DNA of 64,000 nt from an uncultured Elusimicrobia bacterium (GCA_903881545.1 CAIRTQ010000055.1:1-64000); one strand, 5' to 3'. Numbered from the stretch's first letter, positions 16,605-24,692 are shown. The notes: a model not told the origin generated them from the letters alone. Program-made: numbers and translations.

Positions 16605-16614
16605 ATTATATACT
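16605..16614. promoter_or_regulatory. Overlapping divergent -10 boxes
   Basis: The 10-nt stretch ATTATATACT holds TATAAT on the minus strand (16610-16605) and TATACT on the plus strand (16609-16614). The two start codons lie 8 and 7 nt away. The two genes would compete for polymerase and both give leaderless transcripts. Confidence 0.6.
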
Positions 16615-16621
16615 ATGTGTC

Positions 16622-17620
16622 ATGGCGCCCGCGTACGCGCAGCCCCCGGACGAGCCGCGGCGCGTCGATATCCACCTGGGGACCCGCTGTAACAGCCGCT
16701 GCGCCTTTTGCATGAGCAGTGTGCCGCGCGACCAGCGGGAGCCGTGGGCGCCGCCGGAGCGGGTCCGGGCGGAACTTCGGCATTTTCACCAGAGCGGCTG
16801 CCGCGCCGCGGGGTTCCTGGGCGGCGAGCCCACCGCCTATCCCGGACTGGCCGCCTGCATCGCTTACGCCAAGAAGTTGGGCTACGCCCGGATATCCCTC
16901 TGCACCAACGGTCTACGGTTTTCCGATGCCGGGTTCTGCCGGGCGCTGGTGGATGCGGGGCTTACGCGCGTGACCTTGTCCGTCCATAGCCACCTCGCGC
17001 GCGTGGAGGACCGGCGCATCACCCGCGTTCGGGGCGCGCTGGCCCGCAAGGTGCGGGCGGTCCGCAACCTCGTCGCCTTGCGGGACCAGGGGCGCCTGCC
17101 GGGCAATATCGCCCTGAACCCGGTGCTATGCCGTCCCAATCTGGAGGGGCTGGAGGGCTATGTGGCATTCTTCGGCGGCCTCGGCGTGGACGACATCCGC
17201 TTTAATTATATTTGGCCGCATGGCGAGGCGCGCGGCGAGCGGGCCTGGGTCCCGTCTTTCCGCGAGGCCATGCCGCAGGTAGTGCGTCTCATTCTGCTTA
17301 ATGAGAAGGGCTCCCGCAGGCGCCTCTCCTTCGGCGGGGTGCCTAAGTGCGCTCTGTTCCAGGCCGGGGTTTCGCCGCGCTTGCTGGAGCATCTGGCGGC
17401 CAGGTATTTCGACGAGGCCGGCTTCGACCCGGGCAATGATGTGAGCATGGCCGGGCAAGCTGGCGGGCGGGAGGAGCGGTTCGTCTGGCAGGAGCGCAAG
17501 AGGGACGTGCTTAAAGTCCAGGCGCCGGGCTGCCGGAGCTGCCGGCATCGGGACCGCTGTGAGGGCGTATGGGCCAGTTACGCGGACATCTATGGTTTCG
17601 GCGAGTTGCAACCGTTGTGA
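16622..17620 (+). CDS. Radical SAM protein with C-terminal cysteine cluster
   Basis: 332 residues from ATG 16622. The [4Fe-4S] motif is C23-x3-C27-x2-C30 in GTRCNSRCAFC, followed by a GFLGGEPTAYP glycine-rich SAM-binding strand and ISLCTNGLRF. The C-terminus has a second cysteine group, 'GCRSCRHRDRCEGVW', with the C-x2-C-x5-C spacing seen in SPASM/twitch-type auxiliary cluster domains. Such proteins modify peptides, glycans or cofactors. The substrate cannot be inferred. It stands after the polysaccharide locus and before the secreted YYPAP proteins, either of which could supply the target. The alternative start MCVMAP (16616) would overlap the -10 box. Confidence 0.85.
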   Translation: MAPAYAQPPDEPRRVDIHLGTRCNSRCAFCMSSVPRDQREPWAPPERVRAELRHFHQSGCRAAGFLGGEPTAYPGLAACIAYAKKLGYARISLCTNGLRFSDAGFCRALVDAGLTRVTLSVHSHLARVEDRRITRVRGALARKVRAVRNLVALRDQGRLPGNIALNPVLCRPNLEGLEGYVAFFGGLGVDDIRFNYIWPHGEARGERAWVPSFREAMPQVVRLILLNEKGSRRRLSFGGVPKCALFQAGVSPRLLEHLAARYFDEAGFDPGNDVSMAGQAGGREERFVWQERKRDVLKVQAPGCRSCRHRDRCEGVWASYADIYGFGELQPL

Positions 17621-17626
17621 CGGCCG

Positions 17627-18244
17627 TTATTTGGGGCAGCAATAGAGATACCCCGGGTCGATATTATTGTGGTACTGGGTGAGGGTGGCCCAGTCTGCGA
17701 CCTTGGTGCCCGTATTCAAGGCATAGACCTGGGTGGTCGTGATGCCTCCGCCTAAGTTGGCATAGACGTTGCCGCCGCGATTCTGGTAGGACACGCCCGA
17801 AATGAACAATCCTGGGGTCCAAGTGGCGTATTGGCTCGCTGAGTTGCAAGCATTGCCGTTGGGAGTGGGGTTTATATTTAGCGAGCATCCGGTCGCGGTG
17901 TTGTCGATGTACAGATAGCCCTTTTGTGGGGAAGAGGGAGCGAAGGCCAGGCCCGAGCCGTTGCCGTTCAAGATGACATTGCCAGCGGCTATCTGGAGTT
18001 TTGCCGCGGGGCTTGTGGTGCCGATGCCGACGTTGCTGGAGGCCGTCGTGGCCAGGAAGGTGTTCTGCGTGGTGATCATCTGGGTGTAGACGCCTGATGG
18101 GGCGGGATAATAGTTCGACAAGTTCACGCTTTCCGAGCCCAATTCAGGGGCGAACGCTAGTAGGATGGCCGCCGCGAAGCCCAGGGTCACCGCCTGCGGC
18201 GGCAGGGTCAGGTCAAAATGGATGTTGATCTTTCTTTGGCTCAT
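17627..18244 (-). CDS. Secreted YYPAP-motif protein, paralogue 1
   Basis: 205 residues. After a basic N-terminus there is one hydrophobic segment (VTLGFAAAILLAFAPELGSE), then LSNYYPAPSGVYTQMITT and a short 'NVGIGTTSPAAKLQI' stretch like those in phage tail-fibre and trimeric-autotransporter stalks. The C-terminal domain has paired cysteines and ends YLYCCPK. It lacks the GFTLIE cleavage motif of type IV pilins, though size, single N-terminal helix and C-terminal beta-rich domain are pilin-like. It is a close relative of the next upstream gene (same strand, 18-nt gap). It is probably exported and surface-associated; no function is established from sequence. Confidence 0.7.
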   Translation of the reverse strand: MSQRKINIHFDLTLPPQAVTLGFAAAILLAFAPELGSESVNLSNYYPAPSGVYTQMITTQNTFLATTASSNVGIGTTSPAAKLQIAAGNVILNGNGSGLAFAPSSPQKGYLYIDNTATGCSLNINPTPNGNACNSASQYATWTPGLFISGVSYQNRGGNVYANLGGGITTTQVYALNTGTKVADWATLTQYHNNIDPGYLYCCPK

Positions 18245-18262
18245 AAGCGCTCCTGGCGTTCT

Positions 18263-18943
18263 TTACCGTGGGCAGCAGTAGACGGTCAATACCGCTCCCT
18301 CGGTATACGGCGGCGTGGCTTGAGAAACGGTCCCCCAACCCGCCGCCGCGCTAGGATCCGATATGTATTTGTTGGGCTGGGCTTCCTTCCAGCATAAGCC
18401 AGCCAACTCGTCGGCCGTGAAACTGCAGACTTGACTCGTCTTGACTCCGCCGGACAAGGCGGCATAGACATTCCCGCCGTGATTCTGGTAGGACAAGCCG
18501 TCGATATACAGTCCCTGGGTCCAAGTGGCGTAAAATCCTGACGGGCAGACGCTGTTGCTGTTGGGCGCGACAATGCGCGGGTAGGTGCAGCCGGTTGAAT
18601 CGAGGTTGATGCGCAAATAGCCCTTGCTGGCGGGTGAAGGAGTGTAATCGAGCCCGCCGCCGATGCCGTCTATTATGAGATTGCCGGAAGCGACCTGGAG
18701 TTTTGCCGCGGGATTTGTGGTGCCGATGCCTACATGGCCGGAGTTGGTGGCGAGGTAGGCGTTCTCATAGGTTATCATCTTATTGTATACGCCGGAGGGA
18801 GCGGGGTAATAGCTCGTCAAGTCCACATTCTCAGAGCCCAATTCGGGCGCCATGATGAGCAACAGCAACGCCGCGATGCTCAAGCAGAATGAGCGCGGCG
18901 GCAGGGACGATATATCCCAGCTGATATAGATGTCTTTGCGCAT
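18263..18943 (-). CDS. Secreted YYPAP-motif protein, paralogue 2
   Basis: 226 residues from ATG 18943. It has the same plan as its neighbour: basic start MRKDIYISWD, one hydrophobic segment (CLSIAALLLLIMAPELGSE), LTSYYPAPSGVYNKMITY, 'HVGIGTTNPAAKLQVASG', a C-terminal domain with GLYIDGLSYQNHGGNVYAAL (the neighbour has GLFISGVSYQNRGGNVYANL) and the end VYCCPR. It has more cysteines than paralogue 1. The two genes are clearly a tandem duplication that has since diverged. A minus-strand promoter lies at 18999-18972. A surface or pseudopilus-like role is possible. A long upstream extension of the frame to 19990 is only antisense to the flavoprotein gene. Confidence 0.7.
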   Translation of the reverse strand: MRKDIYISWDISSLPPRSFCLSIAALLLLIMAPELGSENVDLTSYYPAPSGVYNKMITYENAYLATNSGHVGIGTTNPAAKLQVASGNLIIDGIGGGLDYTPSPASKGYLRINLDSTGCTYPRIVAPNSNSVCPSGFYATWTQGLYIDGLSYQNHGGNVYAALSGGVKTSQVCSFTADELAGLCWKEAQPNKYISDPSAAAGWGTVSQATPPYTEGAVLTVYCCPR

Positions 18944-18971
18944 GGCCACCCGTATCCCGATTCCTTGCGTT

Positions 18972-18999
18972 AGTATAGCAGGACCGGGTGGGATTGCAA
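18972..18999 (-). promoter_or_regulatory. Promoter of the YYPAP protein pair
   Basis: Minus strand: TTGCAA (18999-18994), 16-nt spacer, TATACT (18977-18972). The leader to ATG 18943 is about 22 nt. Confidence 0.55.
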
Positions 19000-19075
19000 G
19001 GTCGGAATTGTTTCGGCGGCGCAGGCGTTTTGGCCGTCTTGTAATGGGCCAGGGTACACTAGTAAACTGTAGGCG

Positions 19076-19951
19076 ATGCGCCAGGCCGCCAGCTGGGAAA
19101 GCGTGATTGTGGGAGGCGGGCCTGCCGGCTTGGCCGCCGGGCTGCATCTGGCGCGGGCGGGCTATCGCGTCCTGCTGGTCGAATCCGGCCACCTGGGCGG
19201 CCAGGCGCGCGGCTTGGGCCGCATCGAGAATTACCCCGGATTCCCCGCCGGCATAGATGGCGGCCGGCTTATGGAGCGCTGGGTCCGGCAGGCCCGGCGT
19301 TGGGGCCTGCGGACTCGGCACGCCACTGTCCGAAGTGCCCGCCGCGGGGCCCGGGGGTTCCTGCTGAGCCTGGACCATGGCCGGGCTCTGGCCGCGCGCA
19401 GTTTGGTGTACTGTCCCGGCGCGCCTTTCGACGACCTGGCCTTGCCCCAGGAGAAGCGGCTGCGCGGGTGCGGGGTCTTCCACGCGGCCTTTGATCGCGC
19501 CAGCCGTTGGAGCGGGCGGACCGTGGCCGTGGCCGGGGGCGGCGAGGCGGCCGCGCACCAGGCACTGGCCTTGTCGCGCCACGCCCGCGCGGTCCATCTT
19601 ATCTGCCGCAGCGGCGAGGTCAAGGCGCATCGCCTGTTGCGGCGCCGGCTGCGCGACAACCCGCGCATCGTGATGTCCCTGGGCGCGCGCGTGCTGCGCC
19701 TGCACGGCCGTCGCCGCCTGGAAGCGGTGGATGTCTCTAGCTGTGGCACCCGTCGGCGCCTCGCTGTGGACGCGCTCTTCGTCCTCGTCGGGAAGGTCCC
19801 GCCCCGCCTGCCTTTCCCGGCCGGGCGCTTGCCGCCCGGATTCTTCGTGGCCGGCGACGCCGCGGGCGAAGACCGCCAGGTCGTGGTCGCGGCCGGATCG
19901 GGGGTCAAGGCAGCCATGCGGTGCATCGGGTTCCTGGAGGGCAGGCCGTGA
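19076..19951 (+). CDS. Thioredoxin-reductase-like flavoprotein lacking the redox CxxC
   Basis: 291 residues. The FAD-binding Rossmann motif is VGGGPAGLAAG (12-22), followed by GGQARGLGRIENYPGFP, the ENYPG signature of thioredoxin reductases. The second Rossmann motif VAVAGGGEAAAHQALAL lies near 150-166 and the FAD-binding FVAGDAAGEDRQVV near 267. Where true enzymes have GVSYCATCDG, this protein reads GVFHAAFDR (133-141), so both redox cysteines are gone. It cannot work as a classic thioredoxin reductase. It may pass electrons directly to a partner, as ferredoxin-NADP reductases of this fold do. The GTGA overlap with the downstream radical SAM fusion suggests it supplies electrons to that enzyme. 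Confidence 0.82.
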   Translation: MRQAASWESVIVGGGPAGLAAGLHLARAGYRVLLVESGHLGGQARGLGRIENYPGFPAGIDGGRLMERWVRQARRWGLRTRHATVRSARRGARGFLLSLDHGRALAARSLVYCPGAPFDDLALPQEKRLRGCGVFHAAFDRASRWSGRTVAVAGGGEAAAHQALALSRHARAVHLICRSGEVKAHRLLRRRLRDNPRIVMSLGARVLRLHGRRRLEAVDVSSCGTRRRLAVDALFVLVGKVPPRLPFPAGRLPPGFFVAGDAAGEDRQVVVAAGSGVKAAMRCIGFLEGRP

Positions 19952-21552
19952 GGATCGCGGAAGAGCGGCAGGCGGCGGGGCTGGCCACACTGTACCTGGC
20001 GGAACTGCCGGGCGAGCCGCCGCGCCGCGTGGAGTTCGTGGACACCAGGGAGCCGGGCCTGCCCAAGGCCGCCAAGTGGGTCATGATGATATCGACGCAG
20101 GCGGGCTGCGCGGTAGGCTGCCGCATGTGCGACGCGGCCGCGGCCGGCTATCAGGGGAACCTGTCGGCGGAGGAGATGCTCGACCAGGTCCGGTTCATGG
20201 CCCGGCGGAACCCGGACCTGGACCTTCTGCGCCATCCCAAGGTCAAGATCCACTTCGCGCGCATGGGCGAGCCGTCCCTGAATCCGGCGGTCCTCGAGGC
20301 CTTGCGGGGTCTGGCCAGGGAGTTCCCCGGCCCGGGGATCATTGCCAGCGTCTCCAGCGTGGCGCCCAAGAGTCCCGTGACCGCGGCCTGGTTCGCGGAG
20401 CTCGCGCGCGTTAAGGACGAATGCTTCGGCGGCGGGCGCTTCCAGCTCCAATTCTCCTTGCATTCCGTCGATGAAGAGAAGCGCCAGGAGATCATTCCGA
20501 TCAAGAAGTGGCGCCTGGAGGAGGTGGCGGACTTCGGCCGCCGCTTCGTCAAGCCCGGCGACCGCAAGGTGACCCTCAACTTCGCTCCCGGCCCGGGCGA
20601 GGCCTTGGAGCCGGGCGCCATCGCCCGGGCCTTCGACCCGCGGCATTTCCTCATCAAGGTCACGCCGGTCAACCCCACTTTGGCGGCGCAGCGCAGCGGG
20701 ACGGCCTTCGTCTGGAGCGAGGCTCCGCCGTCGCTGCGGGCGGCCGCGGCGGAACTCGAACAGAGCGGTTTCCAGGTCATCTTGTCTCCCAGCTCCCCGG
20801 AGGAGGTGGCGTCCGAGACCTCCTGCGGCCAGCTCTGGAGCGAGCGCCTCAAGACTTCGGCCGCCGCCGGCCTGCGCGCGCAGCGGCGCGAGCTGGATTG
20901 CTATGTCACAACCGACTCCATGCCCCGGAAGGCCGAGGCTTGGTTGCAGGAGTCGGCGCCGCGGCGCTGTCCGTCTCCGCCCTTCGAGCCGGCCGCGGCC
21001 GCCCTTTTGGTCGTGGACATGCAGGATTTTTTCCTGGACCGGAGCGCGCCGGCCTATCTGCCCTCCGGCCGCGCCGCCTTGCGCAACGTCAGGCGCCTCG
21101 TGGAGGCCTTCCGCGCCGCCGGACGGCCGGTCTTGTTCACGTTGCATGCGCACGAGGACCTGGCCCGGGACGGCGGGCTCATGGCCCGTTGGTGGCAGGA
21201 AGCGTGCCTGGCGGGCTCGCCCTGGGCCCGGGTGGCGGCGGTCTTGGAGCCGCGGGCCGGCGACACCTACCTTAAGACGCGCTACAGCGCTTTCTCCAAC
21301 CCGGCTCTGGAGGCGCGGCTGAAGACGGACCGGGTCACCCAACTGGCGCTGGCCGGGGTCAAGACCGACCTTTGCGTCGAGTCCACGGCGCGGGCCGCCT
21401 TCGATCTGGGCTGGCATACCTTCGTGGCCGTGGACGCCACGGCCACCCGCACCGAAGCCCAGCACATCGGCGCCCTCAAGTCCTTGGCGCGCGGTTTTTC
21501 TGCGCTGACCGACACCGGGCGGCTTGTCGCCAGCCTCGGCAGCGGAGCGTAA
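19948..21552 (+). CDS. Radical SAM domain fused to isochorismatase-like cysteine hydrolase
   Basis: 534 residues from GTG 19948, which overlaps the previous stop (GTGA) and has GGAGGG about 7 nt upstream. Residues 40-300 form a radical SAM domain with C54-x3-C58-x2-C61 (GCAVGCRMCD), similar in layout to RlmN-type enzymes (VKIHFARMGEPSLNP, 'FSLHSVDEEKRQEIIP'). Residues 348-525 form an isochorismatase-superfamily hydrolase with a complete triad: D357 in LVVDMQDFF, K443 in YLKTRYSAF and C476 in VKTDLCVES. The catalytic Cys points to nicotinamidase/carbamoylsarcosine-type amide hydrolysis rather than true isochorismatase. The fusion implies sequential steps on one substrate. The substrate is unknown. 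Confidence 0.82.
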   Translation: MRIAEERQAAGLATLYLAELPGEPPRRVEFVDTREPGLPKAAKWVMMISTQAGCAVGCRMCDAAAAGYQGNLSAEEMLDQVRFMARRNPDLDLLRHPKVKIHFARMGEPSLNPAVLEALRGLAREFPGPGIIASVSSVAPKSPVTAAWFAELARVKDECFGGGRFQLQFSLHSVDEEKRQEIIPIKKWRLEEVADFGRRFVKPGDRKVTLNFAPGPGEALEPGAIARAFDPRHFLIKVTPVNPTLAAQRSGTAFVWSEAPPSLRAAAAELEQSGFQVILSPSSPEEVASETSCGQLWSERLKTSAAAGLRAQRRELDCYVTTDSMPRKAEAWLQESAPRRCPSPPFEPAAAALLVVDMQDFFLDRSAPAYLPSGRAALRNVRRLVEAFRAAGRPVLFTLHAHEDLARDGGLMARWWQEACLAGSPWARVAAVLEPRAGDTYLKTRYSAFSNPALEARLKTDRVTQLALAGVKTDLCVESTARAAFDLGWHTFVAVDATATRTEAQHIGALKSLARGFSALTDTGRLVASLGSGA

Positions 21553-21575
21553 ACAAGGTATAATGTTGGTATCAA

Positions 21576-23537
21576 ATGAAAAGAATCCTATTTACGAGCA
21601 TCTGCCGGCCTCTGGGCCCCGAGTGCGGAGACGGCCCCAGCGTGGGCTATGAGCTGCTTTTCGGGCAAGTCACGCGCGCGCAAGGGATCTTCAGCCCCCG
21701 GGCGGTCCATCATCACTTTTCCTTGGAATATATCGCCGCCAACATCCAAGCGCCGGCCGTGGTGCTGCAATATCCCTCCCGGAGCGAGCTCATCCGGGAG
21801 CTCAAGAAAGGCTACGATTACGTGGGCGTCTCCTTCATCCTATCCACGTTCCACCGCATGAAGGAGATCGTGGCGCTCATCCGCCGCTACGCCCCCAAGA
21901 GCCGGATCGTATTGGGCGGCTACGGGACGGTGCTGGGCGAGGAGTTCCTCAAACCCTACGGTGATCATATTTGCCGGGGCGAGGGGGTTGAGTTCTTTCG
22001 GAAGCTCCTGGGTGAGGAGCATCATCCCGGTCCGTACCAGCATCCCTTGGTCGTCAGCCGGCTCAAGGTCTTCGGCCTGCCGGCCGGCAACACGGGCATG
22101 ATCTTCGCCGGCCTGGGCTGTCCGAACGGCTGCGATTTCTGCTGCACCTCCCACTACTTCAAGCGCCAGCATATCAAGCTCCTGCCCACGGGGCGGGACA
22201 TCTTCAACGTTGTGGAGCGCTATCTGGACATGGATCCGCACATGTCCTTCACGGTCATCGATGAGGATTTTCTGCTCGACAAGAAGAGGGCCATGGAGTT
22301 CCGGGAGCTGGCGCTACAGTCCGGCCGCCCGCTCTCCATCTTCGCCTTCGCCAGCATCCGGGCCTTGAGCCAATACCGGGTCGAGGAACTCCTGGAGATG
22401 GGCATAGACGGGGTCTGGATCGGCTACGAGGGCACGCGCTCCGGCTACGGCAAGCAGACGGGCCGGCCCGTCGCGGAGGTGTTCCGGGAACTGCGCGAGC
22501 ACGGCATCACGATCCTGTCTTCCATGATCGTGGGCTTCGACTATCAGGACGAGGCGACGGTGGAGCAGGAGCTCGACGGCCTGCTGGCCTTGAAGCCCGC
22601 CCTGGCGCAGTTCCTCATCTACGGCCCCACGCCCGGCACGCCCTTCTGGGATCGGGTGCAGGCCGAGGGGCGGCTGCGCGCGGACCTGGCAGCAGATCCT
22701 GAGACTTTTTGCCGCAGCGCTTCTGGCTTCACCGCCATGGTCAAGCACCCCAAGCTCTCGGCCGCACAGATCGAGGGGCTTCAGCGCCGGTGCTTCGCCG
22801 AGGATTATCGCCGGCTCGGGCCCAGCATCTACCGAGCGGTGGAAGTCTGGCTCAACGGCTACCTCAAGCTTAAGGATTCCTCCAATCCCATGCTGGCCCG
22901 GAAGGCCGCCAGCTTCGCCCGCGACATCCGTAAGTCGTACCCGATCTTCCTCGCTGGCCGGCTGTTCGGCCCCAACCGCGAGGTCCGGGCCTGGATCGCG
23001 GACCTGGAGCGCCGGGCGCACGCGGCCCTGGGCGCGCCGACCGGGATGGAGCGCGCCGCTGCCGCAGCCGCCGTGTGCGCCGCGGCTTGGACCAGCCTGA
23101 CGCTCAAGTTGGGGCTGTTCCAGCACCCGCGCCTGTTGCGCACCGCCTATCGCCAGCCGGATTCCGCCTGGGCCGCTCATGGTGTCTGGGAGTCCTTAGC
23201 CGCGCGCCTCAAGGCCCGGGATTTCCGGATGCAGGTGGAGTTCCTGCACGCCCGGCGCGAAGTCTGGCTCAAGTGCGAGGGCAAGTTGAGCGGCGCGGAG
23301 GCAGCGCGTCTTTGGCAGGGCCTGGGCCAGTCCCTGGGGCGCAGCCACAGCCGCGTGATTCTGGATTTGAAGCGGTTCCACTGGGAGGGCCCCTCCCTCT
23401 CTCCCGAATTCAAGGCTAAGCTGGCCCAGTGTCAAGACCGCATCCGCGTGGTCCTGCCCAAGCTCCAGCACGCCCATCCAGAAATCCTTATCCTTGCCCA
23501 GATGCTGCGCGAATACAAAGGCGGCTTCGGGCTTTAG
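21576..23537 (+). CDS. B12-binding-type radical SAM protein
   Basis: 653 residues. Residues 1-140 look like a cobalamin-binding Rossmann domain ('DYVGVSFILSTFHRMKEIVALIR', 'IVLGGYGTVLGEEF', 'ICRGEGVEFF'). The radical SAM cluster is C182-x3-C186-x2-C189 (GCPNGCDFCC). The TIM-barrel pattern continues with FTVIDEDFLLDKKRAMEF and GVWIGYEGTRSGYGKQ. Around 250 C-terminal residues (after about 400) are helical and unassigned. Members of this class methylate or rearrange lipids, peptides or pigments. A TATAAT at 21559-21564 ends 11 nt before the ATG, so it may have its own short-leader transcript in addition to readthrough. A chorismate mutase gene starts 3 nt after its stop. Confidence 0.85.
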   Translation: MKRILFTSICRPLGPECGDGPSVGYELLFGQVTRAQGIFSPRAVHHHFSLEYIAANIQAPAVVLQYPSRSELIRELKKGYDYVGVSFILSTFHRMKEIVALIRRYAPKSRIVLGGYGTVLGEEFLKPYGDHICRGEGVEFFRKLLGEEHHPGPYQHPLVVSRLKVFGLPAGNTGMIFAGLGCPNGCDFCCTSHYFKRQHIKLLPTGRDIFNVVERYLDMDPHMSFTVIDEDFLLDKKRAMEFRELALQSGRPLSIFAFASIRALSQYRVEELLEMGIDGVWIGYEGTRSGYGKQTGRPVAEVFRELREHGITILSSMIVGFDYQDEATVEQELDGLLALKPALAQFLIYGPTPGTPFWDRVQAEGRLRADLAADPETFCRSASGFTAMVKHPKLSAAQIEGLQRRCFAEDYRRLGPSIYRAVEVWLNGYLKLKDSSNPMLARKAASFARDIRKSYPIFLAGRLFGPNREVRAWIADLERRAHAALGAPTGMERAAAAAAVCAAAWTSLTLKLGLFQHPRLLRTAYRQPDSAWAAHGVWESLAARLKARDFRMQVEFLHARREVWLKCEGKLSGAEAARLWQGLGQSLGRSHSRVILDLKRFHWEGPSLSPEFKAKLAQCQDRIRVVLPKLQHAHPEILILAQMLREYKGGFGL

Positions 23538-23540
23538 GCC

Positions 23541-23858
23541 GTGGCCGACCCGCAGTCGCGGCGTCTGGCGGCCCTGCGCCGCCGAATTGATTTTTGGGAC
23601 CGGGCTATTGTGCGCGCCCTGGTGCAAAGGTCCCGGATCGTGTGCGCCCTGGCGCCCCTCAAGCCCCGGGTGCGGGACCTTCGCCGGGAGGCCGACGTGC
23701 TGGCCAATGTCCTGGGGCAGGCCCGCCGCAGCGGCGCGGATCGCGGTTTCGTGGAGCAGGTGTATCGCGCCATCCTGCGCGCCAGCCGGTCCCTCCAGAG
23801 GCGCCCGGCGCGGCGCTCGCCTTCAGAAGGTCACCAGCGCGATGCCGGCCAGCGCTAG
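23541..23858 (+). CDS. Chorismate mutase, AroQ type
   Basis: 105 residues from GTG 23541. The first 90 residues match the AroQ-alpha three-helix fold: 'LAALRRRIDFWDRAIVRALV', 'LKPRVRDLRREADVL' and 'FVEQVYRAILRASRSLQ'. The residues equivalent to the E. coli active site are present: Arg in LRRRID, R30, K41, R49, E50, S82 and Q86. It should therefore convert chorismate to prephenate by Claisen rearrangement, the branch point to Phe and Tyr. No dehydratase or dehydrogenase is fused. Position at the end of the radical SAM cluster suggests a role in a dedicated pathway, although housekeeping is equally possible. The last 12 residues overlap the convergent EamA gene. Confidence 0.8.
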   Translation: MADPQSRRLAALRRRIDFWDRAIVRALVQRSRIVCALAPLKPRVRDLRREADVLANVLGQARRSGADRGFVEQVYRAILRASRSLQRRPARRSPSEGHQRDAGQR

Positions 23859-24692
23859 CGAGGTGGCGATCAGCTTGCGGCGCGTGAACGGCTCTTTCAG
23901 GAAGACCGCGGCCAGGATGAGGACGTAGATCGAACTCGACTGATTGAGGATGGCGGAGACCCCCGCCTTGGCGTATTTCATTCCGGCGATCCAGCAGAGC
24001 AGGGCGAGGTAGGAGCCGAGCACGGCCGCCGGCAAGGCGAACCGCCAGGCCCGCGAGGGGCGCAGGGCCCGCAGCAGCTCCCGGCGGCGCGGGGACAGCG
24101 AGACTACGGGGGCCATCACGCACAGGCAACCGAGCTGGCGCATCGCCGTGGCCCAAAGCACGGGCGTGCGGCCGAGCGCCGGTTTGGCGATCACGATGCC
24201 CAGGGCCAATGTGATCATGGAGAGCACGCCCCAGGCCGCGCCCAGGGCCAAGCGCTGCGGGGTGACGCCACGGGGAGGCTCGTGCTGCGCGGCGGCCAAG
24301 ACCCCGGAGATCACCAGAGCCATGCCGAGGATTTGGCGGGGGCTGAGGCGCTCTCCCAGAAGGAGTGTCGCGAAGAGGGCGGTCAGCGGCGCGTAGAGGC
24401 AGTCGATGACCGCGGAGATACCGGCGCCGACCGCGTTGAGGCTCATGTGGAACAGCGTGTCGGAGATTGCGATGGAAAGTATCCCGCTGGCGAAGAGGAG
24501 GGCCACGTCCCGCGGCGAGCCCAGCAGGCGCATTTGTCCGGCGAATACCAAGGTCGGCAGGAGCAGGGCGGCGGAGACCACGACGCGGAAGATGTTGAGG
24601 GCGAACGGCGGCATGGTCTCCCCGGAGCGCTTGAGGAGGATGACGGCCGCGGCCCAGATGATGGCCGTCAGCAAAGAGAAGAAAGTCCCCAT
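23823..24692 (-). CDS. EamA-family (drug/metabolite transporter) membrane protein
   Basis: 289 residues from ATG 24692; the frame is open further upstream but a TATAAT (minus strand 24708-24703) ends 10 nt before this ATG. There are ten hydrophobic helices in two repeats of five, each resembling an EamA domain: 'LLTAIIWAAAVILLKRSGE' begins the first and 'LGAAWGVLSMITLALGIVIAKP' the second. EamA proteins export amino acids, purines or other metabolites across the inner membrane. The substrate is unknown. The 'SSIYVLILAAVFLKEPFTRRKL' near the end is highly typical. It converges with the chorismate mutase gene. Confidence 0.88.
   Translation of the reverse strand: MGTFFSLLTAIIWAAAVILLKRSGETMPPFALNIFRVVVSAALLLPTLVFAGQMRLLGSPRDVALLFASGILSIAISDTLFHMSLNAVGAGISAVIDCLYAPLTALFATLLLGERLSPRQILGMALVISGVLAAAQHEPPRGVTPQRLALGAAWGVLSMITLALGIVIAKPALGRTPVLWATAMRQLGCLCVMAPVVSLSPRRRELLRALRPSRAWRFALPAAVLGSYLALLCWIAGMKYAKAGVSAILNQSSSIYVLILAAVFLKEPFTRRKLIATSLALAGIALVTF

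Noticed and set aside
18944-19990. Long 5' extension of the second YYPAP gene and a 744-residue minus-strand frame beyond it
   Set aside because: They run antisense to the flavoprotein and radical SAM fusion genes, and the signal segment and promoter of the YYPAP gene fix its start at 18943.
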